From Verrucomicrobiales bacterium (GTDB lineage Bacteria > Verrucomicrobiota > Verrucomicrobiia > Verrucomicrobiales > DEV007), in contig JARGNI010000018.1 in assembly GCA_029213195.1 (NCBI GenBank), forward strand, positions 42,636 to 106,635: a stretch of DNA of 64,000 nucleotides, given 5' to 3'. Numbering within the stretch: position 1 is the first letter of the stretch; every line of letters begins with the position of its first letter. Under the pieces are notes generated by a model. It saw only the letters and a program-made list of their open reading frames with translations, was not told where the DNA came from and ran no database searches. Positions 1 through 8,298 of this stretch are shown here, in pieces. Position numbers and translations under genes: made by a program.

Positions 1-66
1 AGCGATACACAGGGCGCCTGCGATCAGTCCGATCAAGTGTCGGGGTGAAACGTTGGTATGACTCAT
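1..66 (-). CDS. partial 5' end of an exported or membrane protein, cut by the window edge
   Basis: Reading leftwards from the ATG at 66, 22 codons stay open to the window edge. The translation is polar at first (MSHTNVSPRH) and then hydrophobic (LIGLIAGALCIA), which resembles a signal peptide or first membrane helix. It would be divergent from the hydrolase operon starting at 219. No clear ribosome binding site is visible, and too little of the protein is present to name a family. Inference only. Confidence 0.4.
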   Translation of the reverse strand, partial: MSHTNVSPRHLIGLIAGALCIA

Positions 67-218
67 GGAGCACTGTGAACCTACTCCACGCCGAACGGTG
101 TCCCAGAGATTTTCTCACCGGATCGGAAACACCATTGCGGATCCCTTCTCTCGAATTCCCCCGTTTCCGCCAAGAGATTGCTCTGGCCAGCGTTCCGAAT
201 TTGCCTAGGCTACCTCTC

Positions 219-1133
219 ATGATGAAATCCCTGCCTTGCTTGCTCGCCTTTGCGATTCCCCTTTCCGCTTCCCCTCTCCTCGCAGAAACGGAAGCGCTCA
301 AGATTTCCGGAGCTGCGATCGAAGTCTACAAGGAGGCTTCGGGAGACAAGCTGAGAGTCTATCGGATCGATCCCCCCAAGCATGATCCGGAAACCGCCCA
401 AGCTCCTGCCGTCGTCTTCTTTTTCGGTGGAGGATGGAATGGAGGAAGCCCGACCCAATTCGAGCCTCATGCACGGTATCTTTCTCAGCGGGGAATGGTG
501 ATCTTCCTGGCCGACTATCGGGTCAAGTCACGCCAGGGAACCACTCCGAAGGAGTGCGTTGCCGATGGAAAATCAGCGATACGCTGGGTCCGGAAAAATG
601 CGGAGCGCCTCGGAGTCGATCCCGACCGCATTCTCGCCGGAGGCGGATCCGCAGGTGGGCACGTCGCAGCGGCCACGGGTATGTGCGACGGATTTGATGA
701 AAAGGGGGAAGACCTTTCGATCAGCTCTCGACCAGCCGCCCTCCTTCTCTTCAATCCGGTCTACAACAACGGACCGGAAGGATACGGTCACTCGCGTGTG
801 AAAGAATGGTTTCCGGCCATTTCTCCAGCGCACAACATCAGCAAGGATGACCCTCCCACGATCGTTTTCCTCGGAACCAAGGACAAGTTGATCCCTGTGA
901 GCCAGGCCGAGGACTTCCAGAAGCAACAGGAGAAGCTCGGCATCTCATCCGAACTCCATCTCTACGAAGGACAGCCCCACGGCTTTTTCAATCTCAAGCT
1001 GGGCCAGGGAAAACCCCAGGCCTTCCGAGACACCATCCTGAAGACGGACGCCTTTCTCACTTCGCTCGGCTACCTCGAGGGAGAGCCAGATATCAAACAC
1101 CTCGACCGCATCGTTGCCGGAGAGAAAGAATGA
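219..1133 (+). CDS. exported alpha/beta hydrolase, acetyl-esterase / BD-FAE-like
   Basis: A 304-residue serine hydrolase with an N-terminal signal peptide ending near SPLLA. The longer open frame from 45 has no signal-like start, so the ATG pair at 219/222 is preferred. The oxyanion region reads FFFGGGWNGG (about residues 67-74), where most relatives have HGGGW. The nucleophile elbow is GGGSAGGH with Ser144. Probable acid and base are Asp222 (GTKDKLIP) and His254 (GQPHGFF). Family members de-esterify acetylated or feruloylated sugars; the substrate here is unknown. The stop overlaps the next start as ATGA, so translation is probably coupled to the dioxygenase gene. Confidence 0.85.
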   Translation: MMKSLPCLLAFAIPLSASPLLAETEALKISGAAIEVYKEASGDKLRVYRIDPPKHDPETAQAPAVVFFFGGGWNGGSPTQFEPHARYLSQRGMVIFLADYRVKSRQGTTPKECVADGKSAIRWVRKNAERLGVDPDRILAGGGSAGGHVAAATGMCDGFDEKGEDLSISSRPAALLLFNPVYNNGPEGYGHSRVKEWFPAISPAHNISKDDPPTIVFLGTKDKLIPVSQAEDFQKQQEKLGISSELHLYEGQPHGFFNLKLGQGKPQAFRDTILKTDAFLTSLGYLEGEPDIKHLDRIVAGEKE

Positions 1134-2053
1134 GGCCTTTCCTCGACCATCCTGCCGTCTGGAAAGGAGAAGAACTTTCCCGGCATTCCGAGTGGAGCGC
1201 TCCCTTTGGTTCGCTCTCGGTCGAAGAAATTCGCAATCGGCTCGAATCGGGTCCGGGCGCCATCCTTCTGCGCGGCTTTCCGATCGGAGACCATACGAAA
1301 GACAGCGCCAGGGAAGCTTTTCGAGAGTGGAATCGCTCGCTCGGAACCCTGCTCTCGCAAAACGAGAAAGGAGACACCGTCTTCGATGTCTCCGACGCCG
1401 GATTTGGAAAGAATGATCCAAGAACCCGCGGTCCCAACACCAACCAGAAGCTCTCTTTCCACACCGACCGCTGCGATGTGATCAGCTTCCTCTGCTGGAA
1501 ACAAGCCATGTCGGGAGGAGAGAACGAGCTCATCAGCTCGATGCATCTTTACAATGAGATCGCAAGCCGGCGCCCCGAGCTCCTCACAGTCCTGAATGAG
1601 TCTTTTGTCTACAAGCGTCACTCGGTGGACCTTGGGAATGCCCAGCCCTTTTGCGAGCAGCCGATCATCTCTTTTGAACAGGACCACTTCGCCTGCAGCT
1701 TTCTCCGCGTCCTCATCGACCGCGCCCATGCCGACCCGGAACTCCCCGATCTGATGCCGGAGCAGATCGAGGCCATGGACTTTCTCGAATCCATTGCCAA
1801 CGAACCCGGCCAGGCCTTTCATTTCCGCCAGGAGCCGGGGGACGTCCTCCTGCTCAACAACTGGGTCACTCTTCATCGGCGCTCCGCTTTCGAGGACTTC
1901 GAAGATCCCGAAGAGAAGCGTTGCCTCTTCCGGATCTGGCTCTCGATGCCGAACAGTCGACCTCTTGATTCTCGATTCCGAGCCAACTTCGGCGCAACCG
2001 GAGCCGGGGAAATACGAGGAGGCTTCCCCGTCGAGTCCTCGTCTTCGCCTTGA
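1130..2053 (+). CDS. TauD/TfdA-family Fe(II)/2-oxoglutarate dioxygenase
   Basis: A 307-residue cytoplasmic protein. The iron triad is visible: His111-x-Asp113 in FHTDRCD and distal His249 in VTLHRRSAF. The downstream arginines in RCLFRIW (264-268) fit the 2-oxoglutarate carboxylate site. Length and layout match the TauD/TfdA family, which hydroxylates small acids or amines with release of succinate and CO2. The start overlaps the upstream stop (ATGA). The next gene begins 76 bp later, and a DapA-like lyase and a semialdehyde dehydrogenase follow, suggesting hydroxylation as the entry step of a catabolic route. The actual substrate cannot be read from sequence. Confidence 0.85.
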   Translation: MRPFLDHPAVWKGEELSRHSEWSAPFGSLSVEEIRNRLESGPGAILLRGFPIGDHTKDSAREAFREWNRSLGTLLSQNEKGDTVFDVSDAGFGKNDPRTRGPNTNQKLSFHTDRCDVISFLCWKQAMSGGENELISSMHLYNEIASRRPELLTVLNESFVYKRHSVDLGNAQPFCEQPIISFEQDHFACSFLRVLIDRAHADPELPDLMPEQIEAMDFLESIANEPGQAFHFRQEPGDVLLLNNWVTLHRRSAFEDFEDPEEKRCLFRIWLSMPNSRPLDSRFRANFGATGAGEIRGGFPVESSSSP

Positions 2054-2129
2054 TTGCCCGCTCGACTCTTGCTTGGCATTTCCCCCATCTCGCGCTACAC
2101 CATCTGACCAGAACTCCCTTCATTTCCAC

Positions 2130-3038
2130 ATGCAAACCCGACCTGTCACCCCAGACGATCTCGCTCAATCGGTCATCGCCGTGCCTCCGATGGCCCGGGA
2201 TGAGAACCTTGTCTTTCACCCTGCCGAAAACGAAAAGATCATCCGCCACATCGAAGCCGGAGGCACCTCCACGCTGCTCTACGGAGGCAATGCCAACTTC
2301 TACCACATTGCCCTGAGCGAATACGAATCCATCCTCGGTCAACTCGCCGAGCTCGCGGGACCGGAGACACTGGTCATCCCCTCCGTCGGTCCTGCCTACG
2401 GCATGATGATGGACCAGGCCGCGATCGTCAAAGAGACGGACTACCCCACCGTCATGGTCCTCCCCCAACAGGGACTGACGACCTCGGAAGGTGTCGTGAC
2501 CGGGCTCCGAAAGTTCGCCGAGAAAGTGGGGAAACCCATCGTGCTTTACATCAAGTATGGAGACTTCATCACCGTCGAAGGAGCTCGCCAACTCGTCGAG
2601 GACGGGATCATCTCGTGGATCAAATATGCCATCGTCCAGGAAGACCCCGCAGCGGACCCCTACCTGGCCGACCTCGTGGAGCAAGTCGACCCAAGGTTGA
2701 TCGTCAGCGGAATTGGAGAACAGCCGGTCGTCGAACACCTGAACGACTTCGGGGTGAACGGATTTACTGCCGGCTGTGTCTGTATCCGTCCCGACCTGAG
2801 CGAGGAACTCCGGGAAGCCGTCCAGAGTAAGGACCTGATCCGAGCCCGAGAGATTCAAAAAATCTTTCGGCCTCTCGAGGATCTCCGCAACGGGATCAAC
2901 CCGGTCCGCGTTCTCCACGAAGCAGTGCGCCTCGCCGGGATCGCAGATACGGGACCTGCTCTCCCCCTTCTCAGCGGCATCAGCGAGGAAGAGGAAAAGC
3001 GGGTAGAGGAAGCGGCCGAGGCGCTCCTCGCAACGTAA
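2130..3038 (+). CDS. DapA-family (class I aldolase / dehydratase) lyase
   Basis: A 302-residue dihydrodipicolinate synthase-like TIM barrel. The probable Schiff-base lysine is Lys165 (SWIKYAIV, at the strand-6 position), with a candidate catalytic tyrosine Tyr140 in VLYIKYGD. The glycine-rich GGTSTLLYGG replaces the GTTGE of true DapA, so lysine biosynthesis is unlikely. The ATG at 2130 is chosen because an upstream extension to 1794 lies inside the dioxygenase gene in another frame. The aldehyde dehydrogenase starts 10 bp downstream. That pairing is typical of routes such as 5-dehydro-4-deoxyglucarate or hydroxyproline breakdown that end in 2-oxoglutarate semialdehyde. The specific reaction is an inference. 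Confidence 0.82.
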   Translation: MQTRPVTPDDLAQSVIAVPPMARDENLVFHPAENEKIIRHIEAGGTSTLLYGGNANFYHIALSEYESILGQLAELAGPETLVIPSVGPAYGMMMDQAAIVKETDYPTVMVLPQQGLTTSEGVVTGLRKFAEKVGKPIVLYIKYGDFITVEGARQLVEDGIISWIKYAIVQEDPAADPYLADLVEQVDPRLIVSGIGEQPVVEHLNDFGVNGFTAGCVCIRPDLSEELREAVQSKDLIRAREIQKIFRPLEDLRNGINPVRVLHEAVRLAGIADTGPALPLLSGISEEEEKRVEEAAEALLAT

Positions 3039-3048
3039 CGGAATCGAC

Positions 3049-4641
3049 ATGGCTCTGACAGGACAGCACTACATTGGAGGGATCCCTTCCGCCGAATCGG
3101 CCGACGTTTTTCACTCTCGGAATCCGGCCACCGGAGAAATCCTCGCGACCGAGTTTCACGAAGCGACCCAAGGCGAAATCGATGCCGCCGTCTCCGCAGC
3201 GGTAACGGCCTTCAATCCCTATCGGCAAAAATTGGCGGAATCTCGAGCGGACTTTCTCGAGGCCATCGCCGAGGAAACGATCGCCCTTGGCGACGCCTTT
3301 CTCGAGCAGACCTCCAGCGAAACCGGCTATCCGCTACCTCGCTGCAGTGCAGAGCGAGATCGAGCCGTAGGACACACCCGCCAGTTTGCTCAGTTGATCC
3401 GGGAGGGCTCCTGGGTCGACGCGAGAATCGACAGCGGTGATCCCGGCAGGCAGCCGATGCCCAAGCCGGACGTCCGCTCCTTGATGCAGCCGATCGGACC
3501 GGTTGCCATTTTTGGAGCGAGCAATTTCCCCATCGCCATCTCCGTGCTCGGAGCCGACACCATGTCGGCCCTTGCCAGCGGATGCCCGGTCGTCATCAAG
3601 GCCCACCCCGCCCATCCCGGCACCTGTGAAATGGCGGCACAAGCTGTTCTTGCCGCGGCCGAGAGAACAGGAATGCCATCGGGTATTTTCTCCCTTTTGC
3701 ACGGGCGAGGGAACGAAGTCGGAACGGGACTGGTCGAGCACCCAGGAATCACCGCCGCCGCGTTCACCGGCTCGCTCGCCGGAGGACGAGCCCTCTTCGA
3801 CGTGGCCAGCCGACGCGATGTCCCGATCCCGTTCTATGCCGAGATGGGAAGCGTCAATCCGCTCTTCGTCCTTCCAGGTGCACTCGAGGAACGTTCCGAA
3901 GCCCTCGCCAGGGGCTTCGTCGCAGCCCTGACTCAAGGCGTGGGACAATTCTGCACCAATCCCGGTCTCGTCGTCGGTTTGCAGTCGGAAGCCTGGGAGA
4001 ACTTTGCCCAACTGACATCAGAAGAAGTCACCGCGACCAGTCCGGCAACCATGCTGCATGCCGGAATCCATCAGGCCTATCTCAATGGTCTCACCGCGAG
4101 AAAAAACAGCCCCTCCGTCGATCTCCTCGCCTGCTCCGACGAGGCTCCCGATGTCAACCGGCTCGAAGCAGCGCCCCACCTCTTCTCCACCAATCCACAG
4201 GGCCTCCTCGACGACCCGATGCTCCTCGACGAACTCTTCGGCCCCGTCTCCACTTTCGCCTCCTGTGGAGAACCCGAGGAACTTCTCACGATCGCAAACG
4301 CCCTCGAGGGATCGTTGAGTGCCACGATTCACGGAACCGAAGAGGATTTGCGCGAACATCACGAACTGGTGTCAATCCTTCAGAAAAAGACCGGGCGCCT
4401 CATTTTCAACGGTTTCCCGGTAGGGCTGGAGGTCTGTCATAGTATCCACCACGGGGGTCCCTACCCTGCGACGACCCACAGCCACTACACCAGCGTGGGC
4501 ACTCGTGGAATCGAGCGTTTCGTCCGACCGGTTTGCTACCAGGACTGGCCCGATTCCCTCCTCCCGATCGAGCTTCAGGATGCCAATCCCCGCGGGGTCA
4601 TGCGCCTCGTCAATGGAGAGCGGACGCGGAGTGAAGTCTGA
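3049..4641 (+). CDS. NADP-type aldehyde dehydrogenase, probable 2,5-dioxovalerate dehydrogenase
   Basis: A 530-residue aldehyde dehydrogenase. Visible parts are the cofactor region around IFGASNFP (154-161), FTGSLAGG (239-246), catalytic base Glu265 in AEMGSVNP and nucleophile Cys302 in QFCTNPGLV. The extended length and the QFCTNPGL motif are those of the 2-oxoglutarate semialdehyde (2,5-dioxovalerate) dehydrogenase branch rather than betaine- or succinate-semialdehyde enzymes. It follows the DapA-family lyase by 10 bp, fitting a pathway that feeds 2-oxoglutarate to the TCA cycle. It is the last gene of the operon; a 6-bp perfect hairpin overlaps its stop codon. Confidence 0.88.
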   Translation: MALTGQHYIGGIPSAESADVFHSRNPATGEILATEFHEATQGEIDAAVSAAVTAFNPYRQKLAESRADFLEAIAEETIALGDAFLEQTSSETGYPLPRCSAERDRAVGHTRQFAQLIREGSWVDARIDSGDPGRQPMPKPDVRSLMQPIGPVAIFGASNFPIAISVLGADTMSALASGCPVVIKAHPAHPGTCEMAAQAVLAAAERTGMPSGIFSLLHGRGNEVGTGLVEHPGITAAAFTGSLAGGRALFDVASRRDVPIPFYAEMGSVNPLFVLPGALEERSEALARGFVAALTQGVGQFCTNPGLVVGLQSEAWENFAQLTSEEVTATSPATMLHAGIHQAYLNGLTARKNSPSVDLLACSDEAPDVNRLEAAPHLFSTNPQGLLDDPMLLDELFGPVSTFASCGEPEELLTIANALEGSLSATIHGTEEDLREHHELVSILQKKTGRLIFNGFPVGLEVCHSIHHGGPYPATTHSHYTSVGTRGIERFVRPVCYQDWPDSLLPIELQDANPRGVMRLVNGERTRSEV

Positions 4642-4653
4642 TCGTTCGATCAG
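4638..4653 (+). terminator. weak hairpin at the operon end
   Basis: CTGATC and GATCAG pair around a GTTC loop, overlapping the aldehyde dehydrogenase stop codon. No T-run follows, so it is at best part of a weak or factor-dependent terminator. Confidence 0.25.
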
Positions 4654-4699
4654 TCGCCCGCCAATCGGTCTCATGGCCCCGTTTCGACGCGATCACGGA

Positions 4700-4730
4700 T
4701 TGACGAGCCGACGCGCTCCTTGCCTATAAT
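4700..4730 (+). promoter_or_regulatory. sigma70-like promoter implying a leaderless transcript
   Basis: TTGACG at 4700-4705 and a perfect TATAAT at 4725-4730 are separated by 19 bp. Transcription would start near 4737, at the ATG at 4738, so the mRNA would have no leader and no Shine-Dalgarno. The spacing is 1-2 bp longer than optimal. Confidence 0.55.
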
Positions 4731-4737
4731 CCGAAAC

Positions 4738-5589
4738 ATGACCGATCGACGACGCTTTCTTTCCACAACCGCCCTGGCTTCGGCTGCGGCGATCCCTGGT
4801 TTATCCGCCTTGCCCTCTCGCGCCGGCGAAATGGATGGGATACTCAAGAAGGGGGTCAAATTCTCCATGGTCAAGGAACCAGACCTTTCCGTCCTCGATC
4901 GCTTCAAGATGCTGAAAGAAGTCGGATTTCATGGTACGGAGCTCCGCACCGAGAACCGGGTCGACTACCAGATGTATCGAGAAGCCGTCGACAAATCCGA
5001 TCTCCCCGTCCATGGAATCGTCAACTCGAACAAGCCGGATCTCGAAACCGCCGTCAAATTCGCCAGTGATATCGGAGGAGACTCGGTCCTCTATGTCGCC
5101 AGTTACGATCGGAAACGCCCCCTCATGGAGAGCTGGAATGAGACGATCGAGATCATTCGCAAGGGGCTGCCTGCTGCCGAAAAGCACGAGGTGAAAATCC
5201 TCGTCGAAAATGTCTGGGCCGGTTTTCTCATCAGCGCCCTCGATATGGAACGCTACGTCGATGAAGTGAATCACCCCTGGTTCGGCGCCTATTACGACGT
5301 GGGAAACAATGTCCGGTGGGGAGTTCCTCAACATTGGATCCAGATTCTCGGTGACCGGATCGGAAAGCTCGACATCAAGGAATGGGACGAGCGGAAACAT
5401 GGAAAAGAAGGCCTTCGAGCCGGATTCAGCTCTCCACTGGGTGAAGGAACGATCGATTGGGCCGCAGTTCGGGCCGCCCTGCGCGAGATCGGATTCCGGG
5501 GATGGGCCACCGCCGAAGTGGGTGGTGGTGATCGTACCAGACTGGCTGAAATCTCCAGAAGAATGGATGATATCCTTGGTCTGGGGTAA
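4738..5589 (+). CDS. TAT-exported sugar phosphate isomerase/epimerase-like TIM barrel
   Basis: A 283-residue protein starting with a twin-arginine signal (DRRRFLS, then an Ala-rich stretch to SRAGE). The rest is a xylose-isomerase-like AP-endonuclease-2 family barrel: HGTELRTEN in the first third, then metal-ligand candidates in VENVWAG, YYDVGNN, KLDIKEWD and a C-terminal TAEVGGG. The family interconverts keto and aldo sugars or sugar acids; export places this one in the periplasm. A TATAAT box 8 nt before the ATG suggests an independent leaderless transcript. PVC genomes carry many such paralogs and the substrate is unknown. Confidence 0.8.
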   Translation: MTDRRRFLSTTALASAAAIPGLSALPSRAGEMDGILKKGVKFSMVKEPDLSVLDRFKMLKEVGFHGTELRTENRVDYQMYREAVDKSDLPVHGIVNSNKPDLETAVKFASDIGGDSVLYVASYDRKRPLMESWNETIEIIRKGLPAAEKHEVKILVENVWAGFLISALDMERYVDEVNHPWFGAYYDVGNNVRWGVPQHWIQILGDRIGKLDIKEWDERKHGKEGLRAGFSSPLGEGTIDWAAVRAALREIGFRGWATAEVGGGDRTRLAEISRRMDDILGLG

Positions 5590-5623
5590 TTTTTCGCGTC
5601 CCTCTTTTCCTCCGAAAGGGCTT

Positions 5624-5637
5624 GGCTAACGGCTATT
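5624..5637 (+). promoter_or_regulatory. 14-mer GGCTAACGGCTATT shared with the DEAD-box helicase leader
   Basis: The same 14 bases occur at 37004-37017 upstream of the DEAD-box helicase. Here the element lies 139 nt before the RRM gene start. Both downstream genes encode glycine-rich RNA-binding proteins with long leaders. It may be a common promoter core or a leader RNA element; no clear -35/-10 pair explains it. Confidence 0.5.
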
Positions 5638-5775
5638 TCTAGACGATTGTGAGGTGCCCGTCCCCGCTGGTTTCCCACTTTCTCTTGCTGAATGCCTTCG
5701 ACTCACGTCCTCTGCTTTCCCTGGACAGAGCCAAGAACGGACGGATTGATTCGGGCAATTTAAGTTTGAGAAGTT

Positions 5776-6189
5776 ATGAAATTGTATATTGGCAATCTGC
5801 CCTACGAAACCTCGGAAGTTGAACTACGTGAGTTCCTTTCCGATTACGAACCCATCGTCGATCTCCACATGCCCCTAGACCGGGATACGGGACGACCCCG
5901 TGGATTCGCTTTTGTCACCCTTTCCAGCCGGGAATCCGGCGAAGCCGCGATCGAGAACCTCGATGGTGCTGACTGCAGTGGAAGACCTGCCCGCGTCCGC
6001 GAAGCCGAAGACCGTCCCCGTGGCGGTGGCGGTGGCGGTGGCGGTGGCGGCGGAGGTGGTGGAGGCGGCGGCTACCGTGGTGGCGGTGGCGGCGGAGGTG
6101 GTCATCGCGGAGGCGGTGGCGGAAACCGAGGTGGTGGCGGTGGATACCGCGATGATCGAGGTGGCGGTGGCGGTGGCGGATACCGCTAA
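5776..6189 (+). CDS. glycine-rich RRM RNA-binding protein
   Basis: A 137-residue protein. Residues 1-75 form one RNA recognition motif with RNP2 LYIGNL (3-8) and RNP1 RGFAFVTL (42-49). From about residue 82 the protein is almost entirely Gly with scattered Arg, Tyr and His (RGG-like tail). Such cold-inducible Rbp proteins bind single-stranded RNA and act as chaperones. The Gly tail is encoded by GGTGGC-type hexamer runs (about 6020-6075) that could slip. A 186-bp upstream gap holds a long leader with the shared 14-mer, and a strong terminator follows directly. The next gene is a fatty acid desaturase, another typical cold-response function. Confidence 0.9.
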   Translation: MKLYIGNLPYETSEVELREFLSDYEPIVDLHMPLDRDTGRPRGFAFVTLSSRESGEAAIENLDGADCSGRPARVREAEDRPRGGGGGGGGGGGGGGGGGYRGGGGGGGGHRGGGGGNRGGGGGYRDDRGGGGGGGYR

Positions 6190-6199
6190 AGCAAATTTG

Positions 6200-6226
6200 A
6201 ACGGGTCCCTTCGGGGGCCCGTTTCC
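6200..6226 (+). terminator. intrinsic terminator after the RRM gene
   Basis: Ten base pairs (AACGGGTCCC with GGGGCCCGTT, one G-T wobble) close a TTCG tetraloop and run into TTTCCC. It starts 10 nt after the stop codon. This is the most convincing intrinsic terminator in the left third of the window. Confidence 0.85.
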
Positions 6227-6311
6227 CTTCCTGACTTCTTCCGAAGACCAGGAAACACCGAACCTGAACACAAACCCATCAACCCAAGCAAAAACTCACT
6301 CCCTGTTTGAC

Positions 6312-7433
6312 ATGTTTTCCAATATTCCATTCGACCGCGTGAATTGGTTCACCAGTGGCTTTCTCGTACTGACCTTCCTGGCCGCATTGATCGGCACGCC
6401 GCTCTACATCATCTATTTCGGATTTGATCCTTTCTTTCTCGCTCTTTTCGCAGGCTTTTTCATTGCCACGGGAATGAGCATCACGCTCGGATACCATCGA
6501 CTTTTCGCTCACAAGGCCTTCAAAGCGAAGAAGCCTGTGAAAATTCTTACCCTTCTTTTCGGTGCCGCTGCCTTCGAAGACTCAGCGCTCGACTGGGCTT
6601 CGGATCATCGCCAGCACCACAAGCACGTTGACGACGAACATGACGATCCCTATGCGATCTCCAAAGGATTCTTCTGGGCACACATGGGATGGATCTTCTT
6701 CAAGCTCTACCCTCGTGAACTCACCAACGTGAACGATCTCAAGAGAGACCCCATCGTGATGTGGCAGCATCGCCATCATCGCATCATCGGAGTCCTCGTC
6801 GGTCTCGTCCTCCCCACCCTGATCGGACTGGCCTACAGCGGCTGGGTCGGTGCCTTGGGCGGTTTTATCTTTGGTGGACTGACTCGTCTCGTTTGTGTGC
6901 AGCACTGTACCTTCCTCATCAACTCGCTCTGCCACACGATCGGGAATCGCCCCTATGACTCGACGACGAGTGCTCGTGACAGCTGGCTCATGGCGATCTT
7001 CACTTTCGGAGAAGGCTACCACAACTATCACCACTCCTTTCAGCATGACTACCGGAACGGGGTCAAGCCCTGGCAGTGGGATCCCACAAAGTGGGCGATC
7101 TGGACCCTGAAGAAGCTCGGGCTCGCCTCCGACCTCCGCGAGGTTGCCGAAGAAAAAATCATTCTTGCCGAGTTGCGCGAGACGCAGAAGCAGGCGGAAG
7201 TTCAGCTCAAGAAGAGCTGGAGCATCACTTGCCCGAATCGTGAAGAAGCGATGCAGAAGCTCGCCGAACTCTCCGAAAAGCTGAGCGAAGGCTACACCGA
7301 GCTCGAGCAAGCGGTTTCCGATCGCATGGAACTCTCTCGTGAGAAGCTTTCCTACTGGCGTGGCGAGGTTACCAAGACGGTCGACCAGATTTCGCACCTG
7401 CAGCTCCTGCAGCGCCAACCCGCACAGGCCTGA
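6312..7433 (+). CDS. acyl-CoA / acyl-lipid delta-9-type fatty acid desaturase
   Basis: A 373-residue membrane di-iron desaturase. The three histidine boxes are H62xxxxH67 (GYHRLFAHK), H99xxHH103 (SDHRQHHKH) and H237xxHH241 (GYHNYHHSF), the stearoyl-CoA desaturase pattern. Hydrophobic segments lie at about 15-55, 77-90 and 160-195. Beyond the usual catalytic core, residues from about 270 form a charged, probably coiled-coil tail unlike minimal desaturases. It introduces a cis double bond into saturated acyl chains in the cytoplasmic membrane. Position after the RRM gene fits low-temperature adaptation (inference). Confidence 0.9.
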   Translation: MFSNIPFDRVNWFTSGFLVLTFLAALIGTPLYIIYFGFDPFFLALFAGFFIATGMSITLGYHRLFAHKAFKAKKPVKILTLLFGAAAFEDSALDWASDHRQHHKHVDDEHDDPYAISKGFFWAHMGWIFFKLYPRELTNVNDLKRDPIVMWQHRHHRIIGVLVGLVLPTLIGLAYSGWVGALGGFIFGGLTRLVCVQHCTFLINSLCHTIGNRPYDSTTSARDSWLMAIFTFGEGYHNYHHSFQHDYRNGVKPWQWDPTKWAIWTLKKLGLASDLREVAEEKIILAELRETQKQAEVQLKKSWSITCPNREEAMQKLAELSEKLSEGYTELEQAVSDRMELSREKLSYWRGEVTKTVDQISHLQLLQRQPAQA

Positions 7434-7436
7434 ACA

Positions 7437-7459
7437 TTCCGGCGGTAGTTCCGCCGGAA
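7437..7459 (+). terminator. GC-rich stem-loop after the desaturase
   Basis: TTCCGGCGG and CCGCCGGAA pair perfectly over 9 bp around a TAGTT loop, 4 nt after the stop codon. There is no T-run, so termination may be factor-assisted, or the hairpin may protect the 3' end. Confidence 0.55.
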
Positions 7460-7568
7460 CGACAACCGAATTCCCGGAGCTTGCCCGACCGTGTCGAGTG
7501 CAGGACCGGGAATTTTTACGTACCCATTCGAAAGATTACGGATTCTCATTGCCGTATACAGTATCCCC

Positions 7569-8273
7569 ATGAAACCTCTTCTCGCCTCGATTCTCGCCCT
7601 CCTGACTGTCCCCCTGCTTTCACCCGCGGATACAGATCCCGCTCCCTCAGGCTTTATCCCCCTCTTCGACGGGAAAACGCTGGAAGGATGGGATGGAAAG
7701 CCAGGCGCTTGGGAGGTCCGTGACGGAGCGATTCACTGCACCGGCAAATCGGAGGGCAAGAACTGGCTCATCCTCAGGAAAGAAACTCCGGGACACTTCA
7801 TCCTGAGAATGGAATTCAAATGGGACAAGGGGAACTCAGGGGTCCAGGTACGGAGCGATGACCTGGGTGATTGGCAGGTTTTCGGATACCAGGTCGAAGT
7901 TGCCCAGCAGGACGTCATGGGACTCTGGCATCACTCCCTCTTGCCCAAAGACCACCCCAAGAAAAAGACCCGGCACCTCCTCGCCACGGCAGGCCAGAAA
8001 ACCGCCTTCTCAGAGGATGGGACCAAGAAGATCGAGATGATCGCCGATCCAGAGGAAGTCAAAGCCAACTACCGTGAGAACGAGTGGAACACCCTCGAGA
8101 TCGTCGCTGCCGGCCACACCTTGACCCAGAGCATCAATGGTGTCGTTTTCTCCATCTTGACCGACAAGGACAAGGACATGAGCCGAAACGAGGGCGTCAT
8201 CGCCCTCCAGGATCATGGCAAAGGTTGCCAGGTCGCCTTTCGCAAGATCGAGTGGAAGCAACTGACGCGGTAG
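7569..8273 (+). CDS. exported DUF1080 (3-keto-disaccharide hydrolase-like) protein
   Basis: A 234-residue protein with a signal peptide (MKPLLASILALLTVPLLSPA). The body is one DUF1080 jelly-roll domain with the diagnostic opening FIPLFDGKTLEGWDG, then DKGNSGVQVRSD and a C-terminal GVIALQDHG-type segment. DUF1080 is a concanavalin-like fold that in some PVC and Bacteroidetes proteins cleaves 3-keto-glycosides or binds carbohydrate. The ATG at 7569 is used because the earlier in-frame start would push the signal peptide inward. A second, longer DUF1080 gene follows after 88 bp, so the pair may act on related substrates. Confidence 0.83.
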   Translation: MKPLLASILALLTVPLLSPADTDPAPSGFIPLFDGKTLEGWDGKPGAWEVRDGAIHCTGKSEGKNWLILRKETPGHFILRMEFKWDKGNSGVQVRSDDLGDWQVFGYQVEVAQQDVMGLWHHSLLPKDHPKKKTRHLLATAGQKTAFSEDGTKKIEMIADPEEVKANYRENEWNTLEIVAAGHTLTQSINGVVFSILTDKDKDMSRNEGVIALQDHGKGCQVAFRKIEWKQLTR

Positions 8274-8298
8274 CCGGCCACCCAACGAGGATCACTCG

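Noticed and set aside
6016..6180. Repeat array (CRISPR-like) in the RRM gene
   Set aside because: It is a simple GGTGGC-type run that encodes a glycine-rich tail; there are no spacers.
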